Source of the DNA: Oscillatoria sp. SIO1A7
GTDB lineage: Bacteria; Cyanobacteriota; Cyanobacteriia; Cyanobacteriales; Laspinemataceae
Direction of reading: 5' to 3'
DNA length: 64,000 nt
Assembly: GCA_010672965.1 (NCBI GenBank)
Contig: JAAHFN010000026.1
Span: forward strand, 1-64,000
Below are positions 45,781 to 54,204 of this stretch, piece by piece. The position numbers were made by a program, and so were the translations under genes. The first letter of the stretch is position 1. Each line of letters opens with the position of its first letter. The notes beneath the pieces were generated by a model. That model was not told the origin of the DNA and did no database searches. It saw only the letters and a program-made list of their open reading frames with translations.

Positions 45781-47634
45781 ATGACGGCGGAAAGTCAAAT
45801 TGTACGCTTGGGGCGGTTATCCAAGAAATTCTTTAAGACTTTGAGAAAGAAGGGCGGGCGGTACGCTCTAGCCAGAGTTTTCAGAAAAATCTATTTTAAA
45901 CTAGAAGAAACTGCCCTGCCGACGGAGGGAGCCCCAGAGGTCGCCCACCCGGTAAGTCACTATCACCATTGGATTAGGGAGCATTTCCCTCGCGCTTACG
46001 ACCTACAGCAGATGAGGGAAACTGTTGCCGTCTTGAACAAGCCCCTCATCAGCGTCATTATGCCGGTTTACAATACTCCCGAAAATTATTTGCGCGGAGC
46101 GATTCAATCGGTTATCAATCAAGCTTATCCTTATTGGGAACTATGCATTGCCGACGATGCTTCTACTGATTATCGAATCAAGCCAATATTAGAGGAATAT
46201 GCAAAACTAGACTCGCGAATTAGAGTAGTTTATCGCCAGGAAAACGGCCATATTTCTGCCGCTTCTAACTCGGCTCTGGAAATGGCAAATGGGCAATTTG
46301 TGGCGCTGCTGGATCACGATGATGCCCTAACCGCCGATGCTTTGTATCAAGTGGCGCTAATGCTGAATATGCATCCAGAAGCCGATATGATTTATTCCGA
46401 TGAAGATAAGGTAGATGAGGCGGATAATCTCAGAGATCCATTTTTTAAGCCGGATTGGTGTCCCGACTCTTTCCTATCGCGGATGTATGTTTGCCATCTG
46501 GGAGTATATCGCCGATCGCTCCTCAACGAGATTGGCGGCTTTCGAGTTGGCTACGAAGGGTCGCAAGACTACGACCTAGTTTTGAGGCTTACAGAAAAAA
46601 CTGATAAAATCTTCCACATTCCCAAAATCCTCTATCACTGGCGAATTCACCCCCAATCCACCGCCAGCGATCTAGAAAACAAAAGCTATGCTACGGACTC
46701 TGCTAAAAAGGCTATCTCGGAAGCTCTCTCTAGGCGGGGGGAGCCGGGAGAAGTTACGCCAACCGAAGGCGGTCACTGGATTGTCCGCTATCAAATCCGG
46801 GAATACGGCCGGGTTAGCGTCATTATTCCCACCCGCGACTTGGGCAATATCCTCAATACCTGTTTGACCTCTATTTTTGAAAAGACTACCTATCCCAACT
46901 ACGAGGTGCTAGTTATTGATAATGGCAGCACCGAGCCGGAAACCCTGGATGTCTTTAGCAAGTGGCAAGCGAAAGAGCCGGACAGATTTCGCTGCCTGCC
47001 CTTGGACATTCCTTTTAATTATTCAAAACTTAACAACTATGGGGCGACCGAGGCGCAAGGGGAGTATCTTCTCTTATTAAATAACGACACGGAGGTGGTG
47101 GAGCCGGACTGGATGACGGCAATGGTCGAGCAGGCGCAAAGGCCGTCGATTGGTGCTGTGGGAGCGATGTTGCTCTATCCAGATCGAACTATTCAACACG
47201 CTGGAGTAATTGTCGGACTGGGGGGCGTTGCCGGTCACAGTCATAAGAATTTTCCCTACGGCGTTCCCGGATATTATTACCAACTCCATACAGTCAATAA
47301 CTATTCGGCGGTAACCGCTGCTTGCTTAATGTGTCGTAGGGAAGTCTTTGCTGAAGTCGGCGGCTTTGAGGAAACTATGCAAATTGCTTTCAACGATGTT
47401 GACTTTTGCTTGAAAATTGCCGAGAAAGGCTATCGCAATATTTGGCTGCCTCATGTAGTTCTCTATCACTATGAGTCCAAGAGTCGCGGGCAAGAAGATA
47501 CTCCTGAGAAACAAGCCCGCTTTCACCAAGAAATTATGACGATGATTAATAAGTGGAAGCCTTGGATCGATCGCGATCCTTGCTACAGTCCCAATTTGAC
47601 TCTCGATCGCGAGGACTATAGCATTCAGTTGTAA
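45781..47634 (+). CDS. Two-domain family 2 glycosyltransferase
   Basis: 617 residues; the ATG has AGGAG with good spacing. Domain one (about 85-310) has SVIMPVYNTPENYL, IADDASTD and LLDHDDALTADA with GSQDYDLVLRL. Domain two (about 340-610) has SVIIPTRDLG, IDNGSTEPET, LLLNNDTEVV and AFNDVDFCLKIAEKGYRN. It is a close paralogue of domains two and three of the protein at 41346-44072, down to the basic N-terminus (LARVFRKIYFKLEE). It probably adds two sugars in the same polysaccharide pathway. The last gene of the cluster with clear glycan function. Confidence 0.92.
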   Translation: MTAESQIVRLGRLSKKFFKTLRKKGGRYALARVFRKIYFKLEETALPTEGAPEVAHPVSHYHHWIREHFPRAYDLQQMRETVAVLNKPLISVIMPVYNTPENYLRGAIQSVINQAYPYWELCIADDASTDYRIKPILEEYAKLDSRIRVVYRQENGHISAASNSALEMANGQFVALLDHDDALTADALYQVALMLNMHPEADMIYSDEDKVDEADNLRDPFFKPDWCPDSFLSRMYVCHLGVYRRSLLNEIGGFRVGYEGSQDYDLVLRLTEKTDKIFHIPKILYHWRIHPQSTASDLENKSYATDSAKKAISEALSRRGEPGEVTPTEGGHWIVRYQIREYGRVSVIIPTRDLGNILNTCLTSIFEKTTYPNYEVLVIDNGSTEPETLDVFSKWQAKEPDRFRCLPLDIPFNYSKLNNYGATEAQGEYLLLLNNDTEVVEPDWMTAMVEQAQRPSIGAVGAMLLYPDRTIQHAGVIVGLGGVAGHSHKNFPYGVPGYYYQLHTVNNYSAVTAACLMCRREVFAEVGGFEETMQIAFNDVDFCLKIAEKGYRNIWLPHVVLYHYESKSRGQEDTPEKQARFHQEIMTMINKWKPWIDRDPCYSPNLTLDREDYSIQL

Positions 47635-47955
47635 AGACCGCTACTAGGTATTCTGTCAAGACAGAATTGGGCATAGGGCATAGGGCATAGGGCATAGGGC
47701 ATTGAGCAACTACCCTCCTGGGACCCTCCTGGGAGGTATTGGGCGATCGCGCAAGGTCGCTACTGGCGGTCAATTGGGAGAATTGGGGCCAGTGAGACGA
47801 TCGCGGCGATCGCGCAGGGTCGCTACTGGCATAGAATCGATTGGGGCGATCGGGACAATTGGGAGAATTGGGGAGAATTGGGGCGATCGCTATTCCTGCT
47901 GGAATGTTAAGATTCTTATCGAACCAAGCCCAAACATTTGCGAGGAAAGTTATCT
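47635..47955. other. Repeat-rich gap
   Basis: The palindrome ATTCTGTCAAGACAGAAT (47650-47667) may end the glycosyltransferase transcript. GGGCATAGGGCATAGG units (47668-47705), ACCCTCCTGGGACCCTCC, and two similar GCGATCGCGCAGGGTCGCTACTGGC blocks (47742-47830) follow, with AATTGGGAGAATTGGGG units. Confidence 0.6.
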
Positions 47956-48390
47956 ATGTCTTTAGAAGTTGGCTCTACCGCTCCCAGTTTTACCGTCAAA
48001 GACACTAACGGCAACACCGTTAATCTCTCTGACTTCGCTGGTAAAACCGTAATTTTGTATTTTTATCCCAAAGACGATACCCCCGGCTGTACTAAAGAAG
48101 CGCAAGGCTTCCGGGATAGCTACGCCGAATATCAAGGCAAAGATATGGTGGTATTGGGAGTCAGCATGGATGATGAAGCTTCTCACCAAGCATTCACCGA
48201 AAAATACGGCCTGCCTTTCCAGCTCCTCGCTGACACCGATGGTGCTATTACCAAAGCTTACGATGTAGAAGGTGCAGGTTATGCCAAGCGCGTCACCTAC
48301 ATCATCGACAGCGAAGGCAAAATTTCCAAAGTATTCAACAAGGTCAACACCGACACCCACGCTAAGGATATCTTGGCTCAAGTCGGCTAA
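47956..48390 (+). CDS. bcp: Peroxiredoxin, BCP/PrxQ type, apparently 1-Cys
   Basis: 144 residues from the ATG at 47956 (GAGGAAA upstream). It reduces H2O2 and organic peroxides with thiol donors in the cytosol. The fold signature is LYFYPKDDTPGCTKEAQGF with peroxidatic Cys45. The resolving Cys normally five residues later in this subfamily is Gln50, and there is no other cysteine in the protein, so it must use an external thiol. Family assignment is firm. Confidence 0.92.
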   Translation: MSLEVGSTAPSFTVKDTNGNTVNLSDFAGKTVILYFYPKDDTPGCTKEAQGFRDSYAEYQGKDMVVLGVSMDDEASHQAFTEKYGLPFQLLADTDGAITKAYDVEGAGYAKRVTYIIDSEGKISKVFNKVNTDTHAKDILAQVG

Positions 48391-48493
48391 AGAACTAGGA
48401 GATTTTTAAGCTTTGAGTTTTGAGTTTTGAGTTATTAGCTTGAGAGTTGTTAGCTTGTCAATTATTGGCCTCTCGATAATGACAAATATAGAA

Positions 48494-48583
48494 TAGGACT
48501 TACGCAGACTGCCAGATATAACAGCATATTTAGAATTTGTGCGCGGTGCGGCACCCTACATACAGAGTCTTTGCGTAAGTCCT
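48494..48583. repeat. MITE-like element, family R1
   Basis: TAGGACTTACGCA (48494-48506) and TTTGCGTAAGTCCT (to 48583), core GTGCGCGGTGCGGCACCCTAC. It is almost the same as the copy at 8158-8251. AACTCTCAAGCTAAGAACTT repeats lie on both sides. Confidence 0.85.
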
Positions 48584-48723
48584 GTAGAACTTAAGCAGAA
48601 GGCTTGGGTGCGGTGAGCCGCATTATATGTGGTGCGTTTGCTTAAGGACTCTTCAATTAAAAACTCTCAAGCTAAGAACTTAAAACTCAGAACTCTCAAA
48701 TCTAATGCCATACTAAAATACCT

Positions 48724-51075
48724 ATGCTAGAACTAAAAGTCCTGCAAAATACCTTTTTTAAAGTTTCTACGGATTCCTCCTCTAGTTTGAGCGATCGCCA
48801 GAAAGTAAGAGTATCTGCCGGTCAAACATTTACAATTAGCAGTAACTACAAAATAGAAAATGGGCACCTCAAAGTAGAACTAGACTCTCCCATCTCTCCC
48901 GTCGGTGCCTCGGGCTACTTTTATGAAAAGCACATAAGGCTTACCAAAAACGGGCAAATTCTTCGCTTTGATATGAGCGACTTAACAGCACCGCCTCCCG
49001 GTTTTGGCCAGTTACTGATAGTTCACCCTACAATTATTAAGAACTCGCCGGAAAACTCTGCTAGTCTCGCCCCTCACCAGAAAGCAGAACTGCTCCTGGG
49101 AGAAACTTTTTTAGTTCTCGGCTATGTCTCGGTAGAAGAACATTTTCGCGTCACCCTCGCTAGAGAAGTTCCCAACTTTGGCAAGAGCGGCTATATTTAT
49201 CGATATCACGTCCAAATCAGAAAAGACGGCAAGCTAGTCCAGTACAATCCACAAGCATACAAGCTGACAATTATTAGAAGCACTACTTTCAAAAAGCGAC
49301 CTGCTAGTAGTTCTCAGCTCAGCTCTTCAGAAAAAATAACTCTCCCTCCGAGCATGGTTTACGGGCTAGCCAGCTACAAAATAGAATCGGGACATTTGAA
49401 AGTTTCCCTGACCGAAAACCTACCTCAATTTGGCAATACAGGTTATCTCTATCCCCCTCATGTCCAAATCAGCCGAGGCACCGCTGCCGTCAGTATTTCT
49501 GGCCGCCTTGCTTATACAGGACCAAAAGAAGTAGTAGCGGGCAAGCCGACAACTTTGACGGGAACCTACGACGCCCAGAGAACGGCAAGGGTGGAACTGG
49601 TTGCGGAGGATAAATATCCTCTGACAGTAAGGTTAAATAGCTTGTCGGGTACTTGGCAAGTGGAGCTAAGCAAAGGCTTTAGTGCGGCGGGAGCCCGCTG
49701 GCTGCGCTTGAAGGCAACAGATAGTCGGGGGAAACTGCTGGGGAGCGAGGTAGTTTATATCGCCGTAACTACAGATTCTACCTCCGTCGGGGAAGAGCTG
49801 AGCTTGACAATCGAGCGGGATACTTTCTTTAAGGTGACGCCGGTTGATTCCAGCAACCTAAATAATTCGCAAAAAGTGATGGTCAAGGATGGTCGGACTT
49901 TTCCGGTGAGCCAATACGGACTGGTTGACGGTCATCTGAAAGTTACTCTAGCTAATGCGATCGCTCCCATTGGCGATTTTGGCTATTTTTACCAACCGCA
50001 CGTTCAGTTGCGCAAAGGCAACCAAGTCATAAGCTTCGAGCCCCAAGAAGCCCCCGAAGTCGAGACGAAGGCGGAAATGCTGGTAACCCAAAATACTTTT
50101 ATTAAAATCCAGCCCCAAGATTCCAGCAATCTGGCAGCAAATCAAAAGGCAGAACTGCGATCGGGGCAAGCTTTTGGCATAAACGGCTATGCCAGTATTT
50201 CCGGTCACTTTAGGGTCACCCTCGCCGAATCAATTCCTGGCTTTGGCAATGTCGGCTATATCTACTGGCAGCACGCTCTTATTTCACAAAATGGCAAAGT
50301 AGTGCCTTACAACCCGGATGCCATAACGGCAACCATTCGGCAAAATACCGTTTTCAAAAAACGACCCGTCAGTTCTTCTAGTTTAAGCAGTTATGAAAAA
50401 GTCACTTTACCTACGGGGCAGGTCTATGGTGTATCTAGCTACGCCATCGAGGACGGACATATAAAAACTGCCCTGACCGAAGAAATTGCTAATTTTGGCA
50501 ACACCGGCTATCTCTATCCCAATCATATCTTGATGCGTCGGGGCAGCAAAGCTTTCAATCCTCTACCGGAAGAAATCGAACTGGGAGTGCCGTATTTTTC
50601 CCAACGGGATAATCCCCGCTTTTACTGGGCAACTTGCAATGTCACCTCAATTGCGATGGTCTTCTATTACTATGGGGTTCGCTCCGATTGGGGCGTACAG
50701 TTAGAAGATGATTTGCTTCAGTGGATTCTCAATAAATATGGCACTGGTTCTCAAACCGACCATTCTGTGCTTTCGGCTCTGATTCGCACCTATGGCTTTA
50801 AGCATAGTTTCAGCACGACTCGTCGCTGGCCGGAGGTGAAAAACGAGCTGATTAACCGACGGCCAGTAGTGATTGCCGGGGACTTTACGCCAACGGGTCA
50901 CATCGTGACTTTGATTGGCTACGATCGCCAGGGTTATATTGCCAACGACCCTTGGGGAGATGCTCTGACCGGCTACGCCAATACGGAAGGTCGCCGCTTG
51001 GTTTATCCCTATAGTTATATGGATGAAGTTTGCGGGCCAGATGGCAATGTCTGGGCGCATTTTATTGCTAAATAA
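48724..51075 (+). CDS. Modular repeat protein with C-terminal C39-like peptidase domain
   Basis: 783 residues without signal peptide. Six modules of about 75 residues share a pattern (xxxTFFKxxPxxSSxLSxxxK, a GHLKVxL turn, FGNxGYxYxxH). They fall into two sets of three (1-255 and 350-610), where each module of the first set matches the one in the same place in the second. An Ig-like domain (about 256-348, ending in AVTT) divides the sets. Residues 620-783 are a papain-like C39_2 domain: Cys638 (ATCNVTS), His726 (TGHIVTL) and Asn741-Asp742 (NDPWG). All residues needed for cysteine peptidase activity are present. Target unknown; the repeats look like substrate- or wall-binding modules. Confidence 0.8.
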   Translation: MLELKVLQNTFFKVSTDSSSSLSDRQKVRVSAGQTFTISSNYKIENGHLKVELDSPISPVGASGYFYEKHIRLTKNGQILRFDMSDLTAPPPGFGQLLIVHPTIIKNSPENSASLAPHQKAELLLGETFLVLGYVSVEEHFRVTLAREVPNFGKSGYIYRYHVQIRKDGKLVQYNPQAYKLTIIRSTTFKKRPASSSQLSSSEKITLPPSMVYGLASYKIESGHLKVSLTENLPQFGNTGYLYPPHVQISRGTAAVSISGRLAYTGPKEVVAGKPTTLTGTYDAQRTARVELVAEDKYPLTVRLNSLSGTWQVELSKGFSAAGARWLRLKATDSRGKLLGSEVVYIAVTTDSTSVGEELSLTIERDTFFKVTPVDSSNLNNSQKVMVKDGRTFPVSQYGLVDGHLKVTLANAIAPIGDFGYFYQPHVQLRKGNQVISFEPQEAPEVETKAEMLVTQNTFIKIQPQDSSNLAANQKAELRSGQAFGINGYASISGHFRVTLAESIPGFGNVGYIYWQHALISQNGKVVPYNPDAITATIRQNTVFKKRPVSSSSLSSYEKVTLPTGQVYGVSSYAIEDGHIKTALTEEIANFGNTGYLYPNHILMRRGSKAFNPLPEEIELGVPYFSQRDNPRFYWATCNVTSIAMVFYYYGVRSDWGVQLEDDLLQWILNKYGTGSQTDHSVLSALIRTYGFKHSFSTTRRWPEVKNELINRRPVVIAGDFTPTGHIVTLIGYDRQGYIANDPWGDALTGYANTEGRRLVYPYSYMDEVCGPDGNVWAHFIAK

Positions 51076-51205
51076 ACAGGGCTGGGCGGGCTGGGCTACA
51101 ATTTGCTAGCATAAGAGCTAAAACGTATCGTTTCTGGACAGAAGCATTAGCCGTCCAGAACTTTAAATTACTAATTGCCAACATTATAGAAAAAATGGAG
51201 ACTGA

Positions 51206-51610
51206 ATGTCACAGTATTCCCAAGTAAATTCGTCTTTGTTGGATAGCAATGGTATCGACCAAGATGCGAGCCTGGTTCTGGCACGGACAGCGGCCCTAGC
51301 AGCAGACGATCGCAAAGGGGATAATATTTTAATCATCCGGGTAGCAGAAGTATCGTATCTGGCAGATTACTTTGCGATTATCACGGGGTTTTCTAAGGTG
51401 CATGTCCGGGCGATCGCCGAATCCATCAAAGAAAAAGTCGAACTTGAATGCGATCGCGTACCGGTGCGCCAAGAAGGACAAGAAAGCGGTACTTGGCAGG
51501 TCCTAGACTATGGCGACATTATCGTCCATGTATTGATGCCCAACCAAAGGGAGTATTACAATTTAGAAGCTTTTTGGGGTCACGCAGAACGGGTAGAGTT
51601 TTCTGCATAG
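51206..51610 (+). CDS. rsfS: Ribosomal silencing factor RsfS (Iojap)
   Basis: 134 residues. It binds ribosomal protein uL14 and prevents joining of 30S and 50S subunits under starvation. Typical segments: KGDNILIIRV (slightly diverged), YLADYFAIITGFSKVHVRAIAE, GTWQVLDYGDIIVHVL and REYYNLEAFWG. It is followed 19 bp later by the CGLD27 gene, so the two are probably co-transcribed. Confidence 0.95.
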   Translation: MSQYSQVNSSLLDSNGIDQDASLVLARTAALAADDRKGDNILIIRVAEVSYLADYFAIITGFSKVHVRAIAESIKEKVELECDRVPVRQEGQESGTWQVLDYGDIIVHVLMPNQREYYNLEAFWGHAERVEFSA

Positions 51611-51629
51611 ACCGATCGGGAGAAAATGA

Positions 51630-52130
51630 ATGAGGGAAACTTCTAAGGCAAGCTGTCCGGTACCGACGGAGCAGCAACCGCTTGTCGAGTATGAAGAACT
51701 AAAAGAATCCTGGTTTTTTGGCTGGGCTGTCCGAGACTGGCGCGGCTATCTGACGCCGATGGTTTGGATTTTTCTGTCGAGCTTATTAGTGACGGGACCA
51801 GTAGCAGCGGCCAGCTTCCCATTGGCTAAATATCCGCTAAAGTGTTTTCTATGTGGAGCCGTTGGAGCGGGATTCTTTTTGGGATTGGTGCTGCTGCAAT
51901 TATATTTGGGCTGGAGATATATCAGCGCTCGCCTGAGCAGTCCCACTATAGATTATGAAGAGTCGGGATGGTACGATGGTCAATCTTGGTCGAAAAACGA
52001 GGAAATGCTGGCGCGCGATCGCTTGATTGTCGCCCACCAAGTTCGACCTATCCTCCGCCGCCAAGAACGAACTTTCGCGGCGATCGCTCTTTTTTTCCTA
52101 GCCGTTGGCATTGCTTGGAATTTTATATAG
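51630..52130 (+). CDS. CGLD27 family membrane protein (DUF1230)
   Basis: 166 residues. Two membrane segments in the centre (about 46-64 and 74-94) and one at the C-terminus (about 148-165). EYEELKESWFFGWAVRDW and SPTIDYEESGWYDGQSW...RDRLIVAHQVRPIL are the family hallmarks, conserved from cyanobacteria to green algae and plants. Molecular role not established. GGGAG precedes the ATG. Probably one operon with rsfS; pairing of the two is seen here and is plausible as a conserved neighbourhood, which I could not test. Confidence 0.92.
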   Translation: MRETSKASCPVPTEQQPLVEYEELKESWFFGWAVRDWRGYLTPMVWIFLSSLLVTGPVAAASFPLAKYPLKCFLCGAVGAGFFLGLVLLQLYLGWRYISARLSSPTIDYEESGWYDGQSWSKNEEMLARDRLIVAHQVRPILRRQERTFAAIALFFLAVGIAWNFI

Positions 52131-52276
52131 TGCTAAGTAGTGCCAAATAATGCCGAATCGGTAAAAAGTGACGAGCCATATTAACCCCTTGAAAACAGAA
52201 GTCTCTTGTGGCTTTTGAATTCCAGCTCGTCGAATAAGCTCATCTAATACACCAATAAAATCATAAGCGCCCACCC

Positions 52277-53230
52277 ATGACAATGGGAAAACGAACTCAA
52301 ACAGCAGCCTTAGAAGTCCGACTACTACGGGACGGTATTGTCGAGTCAACCCATAAAGCCCAAGCAGTAATGTGCGACACCCGAGGGCGGGTTCTCTGCG
52401 TAGCCGGCAGTTCGGAAACTTCCTCTTTTATACGGTCGGCACTAAAGCCGTTCCAAGCGCTAGCCGTAGCTGGTACGGGCACTTTGGAGCGCTACCAGCT
52501 AAGCGATCGCGATTTGGCGATTATCTGCAGTTCTCACCAAGGCCATATCGAGCAAGCGCGACAGGTATTCAACATTCTCTGGCGCTGTGATGTGGACCCA
52601 TCAGCCCTGCAATGCCCAATTCCTGCGGGCAAAAAAAGCCCTCTAGAACATAATTGCTCGGGCAAACATGCCGGGATGCTAGCGGTCTGCAGGCAGAACT
52701 CTTGGGAAATCAATACTTATACTCAACGCAATCATCCCGTACAGGGTCTGATTTTAGAAAAAGTCGCCGAACTGCTACAAATGCCTCCCCAAGAATTTAT
52801 TTGTGCCCGTGATGATTGTGGCGCTCCTACCTATTTTATGAAGCTGGGGCAAATGGCTACTTTGTATGCCCATCTCTCTTCGGGCAAGAATTTGGATATG
52901 GAGCGTATTGTCCGGGCTATGACCTATCACCCGACCCTAATCTCCGGAGAGGGAAAATTTGATACGGAGCTGATGCGCTTGACCGAAGGAGAACTGGTCA
53001 GCAAGTCTGGGTCGGAAGGAATCCAGTGCGTTGGTCGCATCGGCGAAGGACTGGGTTTAGCAATTAAAGTCGCCGATGGGGCAAAGCGGGCCAAGTATGC
53101 CTTGGCCATCCACTTACTCAGGCAGATGGGCTGGATTACTCCCTCTATAGCCGAGCGTCTTTCGGAAACTTATATTACTCTGGCCGACAATAAGCGCCTA
53201 GACACTGTTGGGGAGTTGTCGATGCCTTAA
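52277..53230 (+). CDS. L-asparaginase of the Rhizobium etli (ReAV) type
   Basis: 317 residues. It hydrolyses asparagine to aspartate and ammonia. Residues expected for this class are present: SALK (Ser54, Lys57), Ser85 in CSSHQGH, and the zinc-site CSGK (Cys127, Lys130) with Cys181 in DDCGAP. It is unrelated to E. coli type I/II enzymes. No signal peptide, so cytosolic. It lies 146 bp behind CGLD27 on the same strand, possibly the end of that operon. Confidence 0.92.
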   Translation: MTMGKRTQTAALEVRLLRDGIVESTHKAQAVMCDTRGRVLCVAGSSETSSFIRSALKPFQALAVAGTGTLERYQLSDRDLAIICSSHQGHIEQARQVFNILWRCDVDPSALQCPIPAGKKSPLEHNCSGKHAGMLAVCRQNSWEINTYTQRNHPVQGLILEKVAELLQMPPQEFICARDDCGAPTYFMKLGQMATLYAHLSSGKNLDMERIVRAMTYHPTLISGEGKFDTELMRLTEGELVSKSGSEGIQCVGRIGEGLGLAIKVADGAKRAKYALAIHLLRQMGWITPSIAERLSETYITLADNKRLDTVGELSMP

Positions 53231-53237
53231 AATTACT

Positions 53238-53455
53238 GGGCATTGGGCATGTTCGCATTGGGCATAGGAAGAGGCTGTCTTGGCAGGGGGGCAGGGGGCA
53301 GGGGAGTGTGGGGGCAGGGGAGTGTGGGAAGGGTGGGAAGGGTGGGAAGAACCGGAGAAAATTCTCCCCACGCTCCCCACACTCCCCACACTCCCCTGCC
53401 CCCACACTCTCCCCTCTCCCCACACTCCCCCCTCTCCCCACACCCTGGTCTCCTG
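53238..53455. repeat. Large inverted repeat of G-rich and C-rich units
   Basis: The G-rich arm (53280-53345, GGGGGCAGGGGAGTGTGGG type) and C-rich arm (53366-53450, CCCCACACTCCCCTGCCCCC type) face each other across about 20 bp, with several exact 15-20 bp matches. It lies after the asparaginase gene and could form a very stable stem. No gene between here and the tRNA. Confidence 0.8.
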
Positions 53456-53606
53456 GTCCAATGATAATTTACCCCATCCTCGTTATATCCAAAAAAAATT
53501 TAGGATGCTCAAAGCCTCTCTATGTCTGGATTTGAAAAAAAGTTCAAAAAAAAATTGCTCCAGGGGTTGTCAAATCCAAAATTGGCTGCTATATTAAGAA
53601 TAACGA

Positions 53607-53683
<77 letters not shown>

Positions 53684-53693
53684 AATAAAAACG

Positions 53694-53731
53694 AAAAAGA
53701 CCGGGCAGCCGAAATTGCCCGGTCTTTTTTT
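53694..53731 (+). terminator. Rho-independent terminator of the initiator tRNA
   Basis: AGACCGGGCA (53698-53707) pairs with TGCCCGGTCT (53716-53725), followed by TTTTTT. It starts 11 bp after the CCA end. Confidence 0.93.
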
Positions 53732-54204
53732 ATTTGATTCTTGTCTCTGGCTTCCTTCTCTTGGTTCGTGTCCTATATGATATAAGTAATCTGTAGCGGC
53801 GTAGGGGCGGTGCCCCCGTGCCCGCCCCGGCTGGTATGAGTCGGCACGGGGCGGGCACGGAGGCACCGCCCCTACAAATACTATAATTGTTTAACCGGAT
53901 TTGATATTAGGTGTCCAATTAGTTACAGGTTAATTATTAGATAGAAAATACTTATAATAAAGGGTATTGAATAGGAAATTGCCATTTACGGATATCCGCT
54001 TTCATAGGTAAGCATTACGCATTAAGGTTAGGATAATTCCCGGCCAAAGCTAGGAATGGCAAGAATCTTGCTGTTGGCGCAGCTCCGCACGGGAACCAGT
54101 AGGGGCAGGCTCCGCCTACGCCCCTACTGGTGAAAGCTGACATTTGTAGCGCAGTTCGGCCCAATTACCGATTTCTAATATACAAGCAAGTTATATATGT
54201 GGCT
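53732..54204. other. Gap holding a long hairpin and the promoter region of the GTPase genes
   Basis: It includes the R5 hairpin at 53801-53875 and GTAGGGGCAGGC...GCCTACGCCCCTAC (54100-54127). The sequence between 53880 and 54060 is AT-rich and may hold the promoter. No gene. Confidence 0.6.
53801..53875. repeat. Palindrome with 29-bp arms, family R5
   Basis: The arms 53801-53829 and 53847-53875 are inverse of each other with one mismatch, around a 17-base spacer (GCTGGTATGAGTCGGCA without its flanks). The ends are GTAGGGGCGG/CCGCCCCTAC. Confidence 0.9.

Noticed and set aside
47650-47667. ATTCTGTCAAGACAGAAT palindrome as an operator
   Set aside because: It lies after a stop codon, not before a gene; a transcript-end hairpin is more likely.
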